A stretch of 64,000 nt of DNA from Limisphaerales bacterium (GCA_009773355.1 WRPG01000002.1:1-64000), one strand, 5' to 3'. Positions 53,743-60,998 are shown, counted from the stretch's first letter. Translations and numbers: made by a program. The notes: generated by a model from the letters alone, not told the origin.

Positions 53743-53904
53743 CCCCGGGGCCGGTTCCATTGGAAATTTCCCGCCGCGATCCGCGGGCAATCACGGGGCG
53801 CGTGCCAGTCGGGAGGAACCTGCCGTGACAATGCCCCGTTCGCTGGCTACGCTCGCCCCGAAGATGATGCTTCCGAACTATCCCGGCTCCCGCCTGCGCG
53901 CCTG

Positions 53905-55062
53905 ATGAAGACGCTGCACCTCTACGTGTCCCGGCAGGTGCTCGCCACGCTGGCCATGACCGTGGCGGTGTTCACGGGGTTGTTTCTCATCGTCAACGTC
54001 CTCAAGGATGTGCTGTCCCTGCTGCTCAGTCCGCAGGTGCCCGTCACCAGCGTGCTCCAGGCGGTGGCGCTGCTGCTGCCGTATGGGCTGGTTTTCGCGC
54101 TGCCAATGGGGCTGCTGACGGCCACCTTGCTGGTCTTCGGACGCCTGAGCGCGGACCAGGAGCTGACCGCCGTCCGGGCGGGCGGCGTGAGCCTGCTGGC
54201 CCTCGTCACGCCGGTGCTGTGCCTTGGAGTGATTGCCAGCGGCGTCTCCGCCTTCGCCACGCTGGAACTGGCGCCGCGCTGCCGGGTGGCGTTCAAGGAA
54301 ATGTCCTATGCCCTGGGAATGGCCCGGCCCACGGCGCTGCTGGTCGAGCAGCGTTACATCACGGACTTCCCCGGCTGGACCATATACATCGGCACGCGCC
54401 GGGGCGACACCGAGTTTGCGAACGTGCTGCTCTACGAGTCCCGGCAGGAGCAACTGACGCGGCGCATCCACGCCCGGCGCGCTCGCGTCACGTCCGATCC
54501 GGCGACGCGGCAGGTCATTTTCCAGCTTTTCGACGCCGAGGTGTTCACCAAGTCAATCGTCAACGTCGTGGCCGAGCCGGGTCCGCCAACGCCCGTCACC
54601 AACCACACGCCGACCGGAAGCGGCGAATGGAGCATGGTCTTCTTCGAGGAGGCTCCGCCCGTGCGGCTCGATTTCTCTGGCGCGCAGCCGTCTGACGGCA
54701 AGCCGAAGCACAGCGAGATGACCTTCCGCCAGCTCCTTGCCGAACTGGCGGAACTCCGGCAGCGCGGCATTGATCCGACGCCGGTCCTCGTGAATCTCCA
54801 TCGGCAGGTGTCGTTTTCGTTCGCGTGCGTCAGCTTCACCCTCATCGGCATCCCGCTCGGCCTGCGCGGGCATCGGCGGGAGACGAGCTTTGGCATCGCG
54901 GCGGCACTGCTGCTCACCGCTGTCTATTACAGCTTCATCATCCTCGGCCAGTCGTGGGAGACGCGCCCGCAGATGTATCCGCACCTGATCGTCTGGGTTC
55001 CCAATTTCCTCTTCCAAGGTCTCGGCGGATGGCTGCTTTGGCGGGCCAACCGGGGTCTGTGA
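53905..55062 (+). CDS. LptF/LptG family lipopolysaccharide export permease
   Basis: 385 residues from the ATG at 53905, the usual size of LptF/LptG (YjgP/YjgQ). These inner-membrane permeases pair with the LptB ATPase to lift LPS towards the LptC-LptA bridge. Visible layout: three N-terminal membrane segments (about 12-34, 52-75, 95-120) with the family's DQELTAVRAGG segment between the second and third, a periplasmic beta-rich domain (about 130-270), then three C-terminal segments (about 303-323, 328-352, 358-381) including IGIPLGLRG. Which of LptF or LptG it is cannot be told. No partner gene is adjacent. It starts 162 bases after giant 2 and ends 20 bases before the convergent oxidoreductase gene. 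Confidence 0.92.
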   Translation: MKTLHLYVSRQVLATLAMTVAVFTGLFLIVNVLKDVLSLLLSPQVPVTSVLQAVALLLPYGLVFALPMGLLTATLLVFGRLSADQELTAVRAGGVSLLALVTPVLCLGVIASGVSAFATLELAPRCRVAFKEMSYALGMARPTALLVEQRYITDFPGWTIYIGTRRGDTEFANVLLYESRQEQLTRRIHARRARVTSDPATRQVIFQLFDAEVFTKSIVNVVAEPGPPTPVTNHTPTGSGEWSMVFFEEAPPVRLDFSGAQPSDGKPKHSEMTFRQLLAELAELRQRGIDPTPVLVNLHRQVSFSFACVSFTLIGIPLGLRGHRRETSFGIAAALLLTAVYYSFIILGQSWETRPQMYPHLIVWVPNFLFQGLGGWLLWRANRGL

Positions 55063-55082
55063 ACCGGGCCTTGGCTTTCGCC

Positions 55083-56162
55083 TCAACTTCCCAGCTTCAC
55101 CGTCCGCTTCAGCTTCGCGCTCCGCACCGCCGCGTCCACGATCTCCTGACCGATGCGGCTGATGCGCAGGCTCACCGGGCCTTCCAGCGGCTTGCCCGCA
55201 TCGAGGCGGTGCAGCAGATACTGCACGGGATTCTGATGCGGAGCCTTCGTCGCGGGCGCGGCGACGCGGTGGGGCAGGGGACGCTTGCGCGTCTGCACCG
55301 TCACATAGTCGTCGTAGTCGTAGTTGCTGATGGTGCCCTCCGTGCCGGCGATGACGAAGCCACACTTCGGCTGCGGTTGCATAGTCCACGGATCGGTGAA
55401 CGTCCCCCAGCGCGTCTCGAACTTCGACAGCCCGTGCGCGTAGCGCGCCACCACGATGCTGTGCTCGTCCACTTCGAGGCCCGCCGGCTCGTCCACCGTG
55501 GCCGTGACCTCCAGCGGGCGCTTGCCGCCCTGATACCAAGTGCAAAGCGTCGTGCCGTAGCCGAGGTAGTCCAGCAACGATCCACCGCCGCGCGCCCGCT
55601 GGTAAAACCACGACTGCGGCTTCTCCTTCGCGACCTGTGCCGGCGTCTTCACGTCTTTGTCCGCGCCGTGCCAGAGCGGGCCGCGATTGCCGCCGAAGTG
55701 CCAGACGTTCGTCACTTCGCCGATGACGCCCGCGTCCACCAGCTCGAACGCCTTGCGATGCGACGGCACCCATTGCAGCGGCCAGTTGATCATCAAGGTC
55801 TTCCCACGCGGCATCGCGGCAATCATCGCGTCTGCCTCCTTCAGCGATGCGGCGAACGGCTTCTCCACCATGATGTGCGGGCCGTAGGGCGCGACCTTCT
55901 TCACCCACTCGCCGTGCTTCGATGCCGCCGGGCAGAGGATGACCACGTCCGGCTTCGTCCGTTCCAGGCACGCACGGTAGTCCGTGAACGCCCGGTCGCG
56001 CGCAACGAGTCCCTTGCTCACGGCCTCCTCCATCCGCGCCGGCTGCTCGTCACTGATGCCAACGATTTCCGCCGACGGATGCTCGTGGGCGTAGCGGAGC
56101 AGGTCGCCCATGTGAAAGTGGTCGAAGTTGATGCCAGCGATTTTCCAGATGCGCTTCTTCAT
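55083..56162 (-). CDS. Gfo/Idh/MocA family oxidoreductase
   Basis: 359 residues from the ATG at 56160-56162; the frame is open further upstream, but the preceding residues look unlike the family. The protein begins MKKRIWKIAGINFDHFHMGD, where the usual GxGxxG nucleotide loop is replaced by a Gly followed by a His-rich DHFH segment. The acidic residue after strand 2 (GISDEQP) and the family's EKP motif (residues 100-102, with Lys101 the expected catalytic residue) are present, followed by the C-terminal beta-sheet domain. Members oxidise or reduce sugars and related polyols with NAD(P); the substrate cannot be predicted. It is convergent with the LptF/G gene and divergent from the membrane-protein gene at 56475, with 312 bases between. 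Confidence 0.9.
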   Translation of the reverse strand: MKKRIWKIAGINFDHFHMGDLLRYAHEHPSAEIVGISDEQPARMEEAVSKGLVARDRAFTDYRACLERTKPDVVILCPAASKHGEWVKKVAPYGPHIMVEKPFAASLKEADAMIAAMPRGKTLMINWPLQWVPSHRKAFELVDAGVIGEVTNVWHFGGNRGPLWHGADKDVKTPAQVAKEKPQSWFYQRARGGGSLLDYLGYGTTLCTWYQGGKRPLEVTATVDEPAGLEVDEHSIVVARYAHGLSKFETRWGTFTDPWTMQPQPKCGFVIAGTEGTISNYDYDDYVTVQTRKRPLPHRVAAPATKAPHQNPVQYLLHRLDAGKPLEGPVSLRISRIGQEIVDAAVRSAKLKRTVKLGS

Positions 56163-56264
56163 GGTGTCGTGGCGAAATGTTGCCGCCGAAACTGCGCCTC
56201 GCGAAGCGAATTCTTCTGCGCAGAAGTGACGGTGCTGTGTCGTCCACAACCGTCGGACACGAAG

Positions 56265-56376
56265 TCGCGAAGCGTCTGGAGTGTGGTCGCTTCAGCGCCG
56301 CTGTTCTCGACCGTGTGAGCCGCAAGGACGCGCAACCATGCGGCGCTGAAGTCGCCGCAGTCCAGACGCTCCGCGA
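56265..56376. repeat. Long imperfect inverted repeat (about 37-base arms)
   Basis: The left arm at 56265-56301 and right arm at 56340-56376 are complementary at about 32 of 37 positions, with a 38-base loop. The inner arm ends read TTCAGCGCCGC and GCGGCGCTGAA; the outer parts read AGCGTCTGGA and TCCAGACGCT. It looks like a dispersed palindromic (REP/MITE-like) element rather than a terminator, since no T-run follows. Confidence 0.7.
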
Positions 56377-56451
56377 GTTTCCATTCCCTGGCGATGCATT
56401 ACCCCCAATCGCGTCGCCTCGTCGCTTACAGGATTGAAGTTGACACTTTAG

Positions 56452-56466
56452 CTCTGTAATGCAAAG
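56452..56466. promoter_or_regulatory. Operator-like imperfect palindrome before the membrane-protein/regulator pair
   Basis: CTCTGTAATGCAAAG is a 15-base imperfect palindrome (five of seven pairs, plus a T:G pair). It is preceded by TTGACA at 56440-56445 and lies 8 bases before the ATG at 56475. CTCTGTAATGCAAA recurs at 57534-57547. It is a plausible target of the winged-helix regulator encoded at 57152. Confidence 0.45.
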
Positions 56467-56474
56467 TAATAGCC

Positions 56475-57155
56475 ATGCAACCGAATTGGGCCGAGGAAAA
56501 CCTCCAAGTCATCCGCACTCTCATGGAGCGGGCGGGGCTGTATCGCCGGGCGCTCGCGCCGGTGATGACTTCCGTCGGCGCGCTAGGAGTCGCGGCTGGG
56601 GTGTGGGGGTGGTTTGCCAAACTCAACAATTTGCTCGCGTTTGTGTCCACTTGGTTGAGCGTCGCAATCGCAGCCCTTGTCCTTTCGCTCATGGTTATCA
56701 GGCGGCAGGCGGTTATGGCGAATGAGGTTTTTTGGACACCAGCAACTCGCCGTGTCGTCTGGTCCATGCTCTTGCCGTTTGCGACCGCCCTGTTTTTCGC
56801 TGTGCCGCAGTGGGGGCACTATCTGATTGGGGACTGGATATTGGGCGAAAATGAGGAAAGAGGATTGCATGCCGCGCGGTTCACGGTTCCTCTCCTGCTT
56901 GGCTTTTACGGGTGCGGGCTGAATTCTGGCGGTCAGTTCATCTCTCGCGGAGTGCGAACGTTAGGCTGGGTCTTCGCATCATGCGGTGCGATTTTGCTGT
57001 TTCATCTTCAGTTTGGGGGAAGGACATTCTTTGCTCTCGGCAAAAGCCACTGGTTGAATAGTCCACACGTCTGGATGGGACTGACGTTTGGGGCGCTGCA
57101 CTTGCTCGCCGGCGTCTACCTTTACTTCACCGAAAAGCGGGAGCCGGCGACGTGA
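56475..57155 (+). CDS. Multi-pass membrane protein coupled to a winged-helix regulator
   Basis: 226 residues, no named family recognised. The N-terminus (ENLQVIRTLMERAGLYRRAL) is an amphipathic segment that I have seen in small membrane proteins encoded just upstream of HTH_34-type regulators in PVC bacteria; this is recollection, not a search. About six hydrophobic segments follow (roughly 31-52, 56-75, 90-110, 134-152, 163-182, 198-216). The start is chosen at 56475 because the conserved-looking N-terminal segment begins there. The start is so close to the candidate promoter that the message could be leaderless. The stop overlaps the GTG start of the next gene, so the two products are translationally coupled and probably act together, possibly as sensor and regulator. 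Confidence 0.8.
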   Translation: MQPNWAEENLQVIRTLMERAGLYRRALAPVMTSVGALGVAAGVWGWFAKLNNLLAFVSTWLSVAIAALVLSLMVIRRQAVMANEVFWTPATRRVVWSMLLPFATALFFAVPQWGHYLIGDWILGENEERGLHAARFTVPLLLGFYGCGLNSGGQFISRGVRTLGWVFASCGAILLFHLQFGGRTFFALGKSHWLNSPHVWMGLTFGALHLLAGVYLYFTEKREPAT

Positions 57156-57493
57156 AGGCCGAACCCTTCCTCCAGCTCGACCGCGTCATCCATGAAAAGG
57201 GGCGTCTCGGCATCATGTCTGCGCTGGCCGCAGCGCCGGAGATGGCCTTCACTGAACTGCGCGACCTGCTCCAGATGACCGACGGCAACCTCACCTCGCA
57301 CATGAGGACGCTCCAGGAAGCCGGCTACGTCGCTGTGGCGAAGTCCTTCCAGAACAACCGCCCGCTCACCACGCTCGCGCTGACGGCCGACGGCGAGAAA
57401 GCCTTCCGCAACTACGTCGCACTGCTGGAGGAAATTGTGGAAATCACTAAGCAGTTCGGCATCGAGCCGCTCAAAGTCCCCGTCACGAAATGA
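57152..57493 (+). CDS. Winged-helix transcriptional regulator (HTH_34/MarR-like)
   Basis: 113 residues from a GTG at 57152 that overlaps the previous stop. The core is a winged helix: LGIMSALAAAPEMAFTELRD, then LLQMTDGNLTSHMRTLQEAG as the helix-turn-helix, then a wing (YVAVAKSFQNNRPLTTLALT) and a dimerising C-terminal helix (AFRNYVALLEEIVEITKQ). This matches the winged-helix family Pfam calls HTH_34. It is coupled to the membrane protein upstream. Two copies of a CTCTGTAATGCAAA element flank the pair and are candidate binding sites. The signal is unknown. Confidence 0.9.
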   Translation: MKAEPFLQLDRVIHEKGRLGIMSALAAAPEMAFTELRDLLQMTDGNLTSHMRTLQEAGYVAVAKSFQNNRPLTTLALTADGEKAFRNYVALLEEIVEITKQFGIEPLKVPVTK

Positions 57494-57533
57494 ACCCCGC
57501 GTTTGAACGAAGCCGTTTATTGCCGGTCATTAA

Positions 57534-57548
57534 CTCTGTAATGCAAAC
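57534..57548. promoter_or_regulatory. Second copy of the CTCTGTAATGCAAA element
   Basis: CTCTGTAATGCAAAC matches 14 of 15 bases of the element at 56452-56466. As there, it is followed after a short spacer by AGCC and an ATG-CA start-like sequence (57558), but the frame beyond is not gene-like. It may be a relic of a duplicated promoter and gene start, or a second operator upstream of ispH. Confidence 0.45.
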
Positions 57549-57580
57549 CACAAGCCAATGCAGAGCGAGCATTGCAGTAA

Positions 57581-57652
57581 TGGAGCGGTGGAGTGGTGGA
57601 GTGGTGTCCGTCCAGCGGACCCTGCGCATCACTCCATTACTCCACTTCTCCA
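57581..57652. repeat. Strong hairpin directly upstream of ispH
   Basis: The left arm at 57581-57606 and right arm at 57627-57652 are complementary at 21 of 26 positions. Four of the five mismatches are G:T, so in RNA nearly the whole 26-base stem could pair. The arms are built from GGAGTGGT-like and CTCCATTA-like repeats. The hairpin ends 16 bases before the ispH start. Confidence 0.7.
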
Positions 57653-57668
57653 TCACCCCGTTACCCCT

Positions 57669-58547
57669 ATGAGAATCCTCCGCGCCTCCCACCTCGGCAT
57701 GTGCTTCGGCGTGCGTGACGCCATCGCGCTCGCGCAGGCCGAAGCCGCTCGCCAGCCGCTGACCATCCTCGGCGAACTGGTCCACAACGAAGCCGTCCTC
57801 GCCGACCTTCGCGCACGGGGCATCCGTTTCGCCAGCCAGCCCGCCACGGCGGAGACCGACACTGTGATGGTCACGGCTCACGGCGCATCGGAAGCCGCGA
57901 AGAGCCGCGCTCGCGAGCGCGGCTTGAACGTAGTGGAGGCCACCTGTCCGCTCGTCCATGTCGCCCACCGTGCGGTGTTGGCGCTCGTGCGCGATGGCTT
58001 CCATCCGGTCATCATCGGCAAACGCGACCATGTGGAAGTGCGCGGCCTGACCGAAGACCTCGTCGAGTGCGACATCGTCCTCACCGAGGCGGACGTGGCC
58101 GCGCTGCGCGAGCGCCCGCGCTTCGGCATCGCCGCGCAGACCACGCAGCCGATTGAGCGCGTGCGCCAGCTCGTCGCGCTTATCCGAGCGCGCTTCCCGC
58201 AGTCGGAAGTCCGCTTCGTGGACACCGTCTGTCAGCCCACCAAGCAGCGCCAGACCGCCGCCGAGGAACTCGCGCGCCAGTGCGACGTGGTCGTCGTCAT
58301 CGGCGGCGCGCACAGCAACAACACGCGCGAACTTGTCGCCACCTGCGCGCGCCAGTGCCCGCGCGTGCATCATGTGCAGGGCTTGGCGGACCTGCGGCCC
58401 GAGTGGTTCGCGGACGTGGAAACCATCGGCCTCACCGCCGGCACCAGCACGCCGGACACGACGATTGACGCCGTTGAACAGTCGTTGTGGCGAATGGCCG
58501 CCCAACGTGAAAGCCACCTCGTCTCATCCGCTCACTTGGCCGCCTGA
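57669..58547 (+). CDS. ispH: 4-hydroxy-3-methylbut-2-enyl diphosphate reductase
   Basis: 292 residues. IspH (LytB) performs the last step of the MEP pathway, reducing HMBPP to IPP and DMAPP with a [4Fe-4S] cluster. All key residues are visible: cluster cysteines Cys12 (in GMCFGVRDA), Cys93 (ATCPLVH) and Cys188 (DTVCQPT); substrate-site His39, His71 and His121; the proton-relay Glu123 (KRDHVEVRG); Thr159; and the SNNTREL segment (216-222). The start at 57669 gives the standard N-terminus; the longer open frame upstream runs through the hairpin and is rejected. It appears to be transcribed alone or with the small downstream membrane gene. Confidence 0.97.
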   Translation: MRILRASHLGMCFGVRDAIALAQAEAARQPLTILGELVHNEAVLADLRARGIRFASQPATAETDTVMVTAHGASEAAKSRARERGLNVVEATCPLVHVAHRAVLALVRDGFHPVIIGKRDHVEVRGLTEDLVECDIVLTEADVAALRERPRFGIAAQTTQPIERVRQLVALIRARFPQSEVRFVDTVCQPTKQRQTAAEELARQCDVVVVIGGAHSNNTRELVATCARQCPRVHHVQGLADLRPEWFADVETIGLTAGTSTPDTTIDAVEQSLWRMAAQRESHLVSSAHLAA

Positions 58548-58560
58548 CCCACGCCACTCC

Positions 58561-58764
58561 ATGAAAACCCTCGCCCGCACCGGAGCCGTCCTGTCCTTCG
58601 CCTTCTTCTCCATCCCCGGCCTGGCGCTGATGGCGCATTCCCGCGAGCACGACGAATGGGGCGAGGCCATCTTCGGCTGTCTTTTCATCGGCATCGCCTG
58701 CTTCGCAGGCACGCTGCTCTGGTTGCTTGGAGAGAAGTGCGGTTCCAAACCAACTGAGAATTAG
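58561..58764 (+). CDS. Small two-helix membrane protein
   Basis: 67 residues starting at the ATG 58561, 13 bases after ispH. Two hydrophobic segments (about 7-24 and 37-57) are separated by a polar HSREHDEWGEA stretch and followed by a short polar tail. No family recognised. The good start and membrane-protein character favour a real gene, but there is no strong independent evidence. Confidence 0.55.
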   Translation: MKTLARTGAVLSFAFFSIPGLALMAHSREHDEWGEAIFGCLFIGIACFAGTLLWLLGEKCGSKPTEN

Positions 58765-58793
58765 GATTTCAACGCCAGCCAACCCGCTACGCC

Positions 58794-59558
58794 ATGAATC
58801 ACGCCAAATGGATCGCCCATTTCCAACGCAACCACGAACAGCGTGCCGAGCCGGACTGGTCCGCGCCGTTCAGCCTGCGTGAATCCGTCCTCAAGCACCT
58901 GCGCCCCTCGCTCGCCGAGTATCAGCTCGGCGATGGCGGTGGGCCGGCATGCCTCATCGCAGGCGACGCGGAGCAGTTCCGCAGCAGCAGCGACGCGATG
59001 CGGCAAATCGTGGACCTGTGGTTTGCCGAGGAGCGCGAGCACTCACGGCTGCTGGGCCGCGCCGTGGACCGCATTGGGGCACGGCGCGTCCATGAACACT
59101 GGAGCTTCACCGCGTTTCTCGCGTGCCGCCGCGCGATGGGCGTGCGGGCCGAGCTGCAAGTCCTGCTGCTCGTCGAGATTGTCAGCACGGTCTATTACCG
59201 GCTCATCCGCCGACACTGCACGGACCAGCCGCTGCGCGACATGTGCTCGCTCATCCTGCGTGACGAGGCGGGGCACGTGGCCTTCCACCGCGACCGGCTG
59301 GCGTCGGCGGGCGTGTCGAACTGGGGTCTCGGCGGCACGCTGTGGGAAGGGCAATTCCGGCTCTTCGGCCTCGCGGCGGCGGCGATGCTCTGGCTCACCC
59401 ACGGCCACTGCTTGAAGGCCCTCGGCGCGCGGCCCACGGAGTTCGCGCGCGAAATCCACCGTGAACTCTCGCGCTTCCTCTGGCGGCTGGGGCGGACGGC
59501 GCAGGCAAGGACACGACCGGCAGTGCCTGCCACTCAACTCGTCGGGCAGACCGCGTGA
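58794..59558 (+). CDS. Ferritin-like diiron protein
   Basis: 254 residues, mostly helical. Metal-ligand patterns of a ferritin-like four-helix bundle are visible: EREH at residues 80-83, Glu128 in a hydrophobic helix (LLLVEIVSTVYYRL), and DEAGH at 157-161 with a further His165. These fit two ExxH-type half sites of a diiron oxygenase or ferritin-like fold. The substrate is unknown. A hydrophobic stretch around 185-205 (LFGLAAAAMLWLTHG) suggests membrane association. It is followed 4 bases later by two coupled membrane-protein genes, so it may work with them. Confidence 0.75.
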   Translation: MNHAKWIAHFQRNHEQRAEPDWSAPFSLRESVLKHLRPSLAEYQLGDGGGPACLIAGDAEQFRSSSDAMRQIVDLWFAEEREHSRLLGRAVDRIGARRVHEHWSFTAFLACRRAMGVRAELQVLLLVEIVSTVYYRLIRRHCTDQPLRDMCSLILRDEAGHVAFHRDRLASAGVSNWGLGGTLWEGQFRLFGLAAAAMLWLTHGHCLKALGARPTEFAREIHRELSRFLWRLGRTAQARTRPAVPATQLVGQTA

Positions 59559-59562
59559 CGCC

Positions 59563-60291
59563 ATGACCACCGCTGCCAGCATCGCTGAAATCCCGGTCCT
59601 GCTTCGTGGAGAGGTGGCGATGGTGGCTGCGTGGATTGAGCGCTGGAGCCGACGACGCGCGCTGGCCTGGCTGCTAGTGACGGTTCTTGGCGCGGCGCTT
59701 TTTGGCGCGGCCATTGGTTGGTGGCGTGCGCCGTTGCAGGCGGTGTTCACGGCCACGAAGTTCCCCCTCGTCCTCCTGCTCACCGCGCTTGGCAACGCGC
59801 TGCTCAACGCCATGCTCGCGCCGTTGCTCGGCGTGAACATGGGTCTGCGCCAGTCGCTGCTCGCGGTGCTGATGAGCTTCACCATCGCAGCGGCGATTCT
59901 GGGCGCGTTCGCGCCGCTACAGCTCTTCGTCGGGTGGAACGTCCCGTCCTTCAACCTCGAACTGCGCTCGGCGTTTCTGGGCTACCGCTTCATGCAATTC
60001 GCCACCGTTTCGTTCATCGCGTTCGCGGGCGTGATGGCAAACGTGCGGCTGCTACCACTGCTGCGCGCCCATGCCGAGTCCGACGCGGCGGCGTGGCGCG
60101 TCCTGCTGGCGTGGCTGACGGGAAACCTCTTCCTTGGCAGCCAGATTTGCTGGGTGCTGCGCCCGTTCGTCGGCCGCCCGCAAGACCCGGTCGAGTTCCT
60201 CGGGCCGAGCCTGTTCCAAGGCAGTTTCTACGAAACCGTCTTCGAGGCGGCGCGGGCGATTGTCCTCCAACAAGCGGAAATCGAGCCATGA
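59563..60291 (+). CDS. Membrane protein, first of a tandem pair
   Basis: 242 residues from the ATG at 59563. The N-terminal polar segment (IPVLLRGE) is followed by about six membrane segments, with a highly conserved core (TALGNALLNAMLAPLLGVN, RQSLLAVLMSFTIA) and an ending around SQICWVLRPFVGRP. The next gene is a close paralogue. The stop overlaps the next start as ATGA. No named family recognised; the fold resembles generic Yip1/YhhN-like multi-pass proteins only in topology. Confidence 0.82.
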   Translation: MTTAASIAEIPVLLRGEVAMVAAWIERWSRRRALAWLLVTVLGAALFGAAIGWWRAPLQAVFTATKFPLVLLLTALGNALLNAMLAPLLGVNMGLRQSLLAVLMSFTIAAAILGAFAPLQLFVGWNVPSFNLELRSAFLGYRFMQFATVSFIAFAGVMANVRLLPLLRAHAESDAAAWRVLLAWLTGNLFLGSQICWVLRPFVGRPQDPVEFLGPSLFQGSFYETVFEAARAIVLQQAEIEP

Positions 60292-60998
60292 ACTCCGCCG
60301 CGTTTCCCATCCGCCAAGTCCCCGTCCTGCTGCGCGGGGAGACGGAGGCCGTCGCGCCGTGGACGGAAGCGGCTTCGCCCGCGCGCGTCGCGACGTGGCT
60401 GGCGGTGACGGTGCTTGGCTCGGCGGCGTTTGGGGCGGCGATGGGCTGGTGGCGCGCGCCGGAGCAGGCGCTTTACACGGCGGCGAAGCTCCCGCTCGTC
60501 CTCCTTTTCACCGCGCTCGGCAACGCGCTGCTCAACGCCATGCTCGCGCCATTGCTTGGCGTGAACATCGGCCTGCGGCAGTCGCTGCTCGCGGTGCTGA
60601 TGAGCTTCACCATCGCGGGGGCCATCCTTGGCGGTGTCGCGCCGCTGCTGGCCTTCGTCATCTGGAACGCCCCGCCGCTGGCGCGGAGCGCGAGCGCGGG
60701 CACGACGCACGCGTTCATCCTGCTCACCATCGTCGCGGCCATCGCCTTCGCGGGCATCGCGGCGAACATTCGTCTGCTCCGCTTGCTGGAACGGCTCGGC
60801 GGCGGGGCAGGGGTGGCGCGACGCGTCCTGTTCGCGTGGCTGTCGGTGAACTTGTTCCTCGGCAGCCAGCTCTCGTGGGTGCTCCGGCCCTTCATCGGCT
60901 CGCCCGGCCTGCCCGTGCAATTCCTCCGCGACGAACCGCTCAAGGGCAGCTTCTACGAAGCGGTCTGGTTCTCGCTGCGCCGCCTCTTGCTCGATTGA
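60288..60998 (+). CDS. Membrane protein, second of a tandem pair (paralogue)
   Basis: 236 residues. The ATG at 60288 overlaps the previous stop by four bases. It shares with the first copy the VPVLLRGE start, GWWRAPxQA, the core TALGNALLNAMLAPLLGVN and RQSLLAVLMSFTIA, and SQLSWVLRPFIGSP near the end. The DNA of the core (59761-59892 against 60487-60618) is almost identical, which points to a recent duplication or gene conversion. About six membrane segments. A more distant relative lies at 61318. Confidence 0.82.
   Translation: MNSAAFPIRQVPVLLRGETEAVAPWTEAASPARVATWLAVTVLGSAAFGAAMGWWRAPEQALYTAAKLPLVLLFTALGNALLNAMLAPLLGVNIGLRQSLLAVLMSFTIAGAILGGVAPLLAFVIWNAPPLARSASAGTTHAFILLTIVAAIAFAGIAANIRLLRLLERLGGGAGVARRVLFAWLSVNLFLGSQLSWVLRPFIGSPGLPVQFLRDEPLKGSFYEAVWFSLRRLLLD

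Larger units (their letters stand above)
56163..56474. other. 312-base divergent intergenic region
   Basis: Lies between the minus-strand oxidoreductase and the plus-strand membrane-protein gene. It contains the long imperfect inverted repeat at 56265-56376 and, close to the plus-strand start, a TTGACA at 56440-56445 followed by the palindromic element at 56452-56466. A short plus-strand frame across the inverted repeat is not a credible gene. Confidence 0.6.

Noticed and set aside
9800-53519. Regular DNA repeats of about 150 bases that might be taken for a CRISPR or satellite array.
   Set aside because: The period equals one propeller blade (about 51 codons), the units diverge at the DNA level, and the frame is continuous. 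They are protein repeats.
53743-53904. Terminator after giant 2.
   Set aside because: Only a 5-base stem (CCCGC/GCGGG) without a T-run is visible.
56177-56437. Small plus-strand gene across the inverted repeat before the membrane-protein pair.
   Set aside because: Its sequence is only the translation of the palindrome and has no fold-like pattern.
57558-57668. Longer ispH start at 57558.
   Set aside because: The extra residues read through the hairpin repeats, and the family N-terminus with Cys12 starts at 57669.
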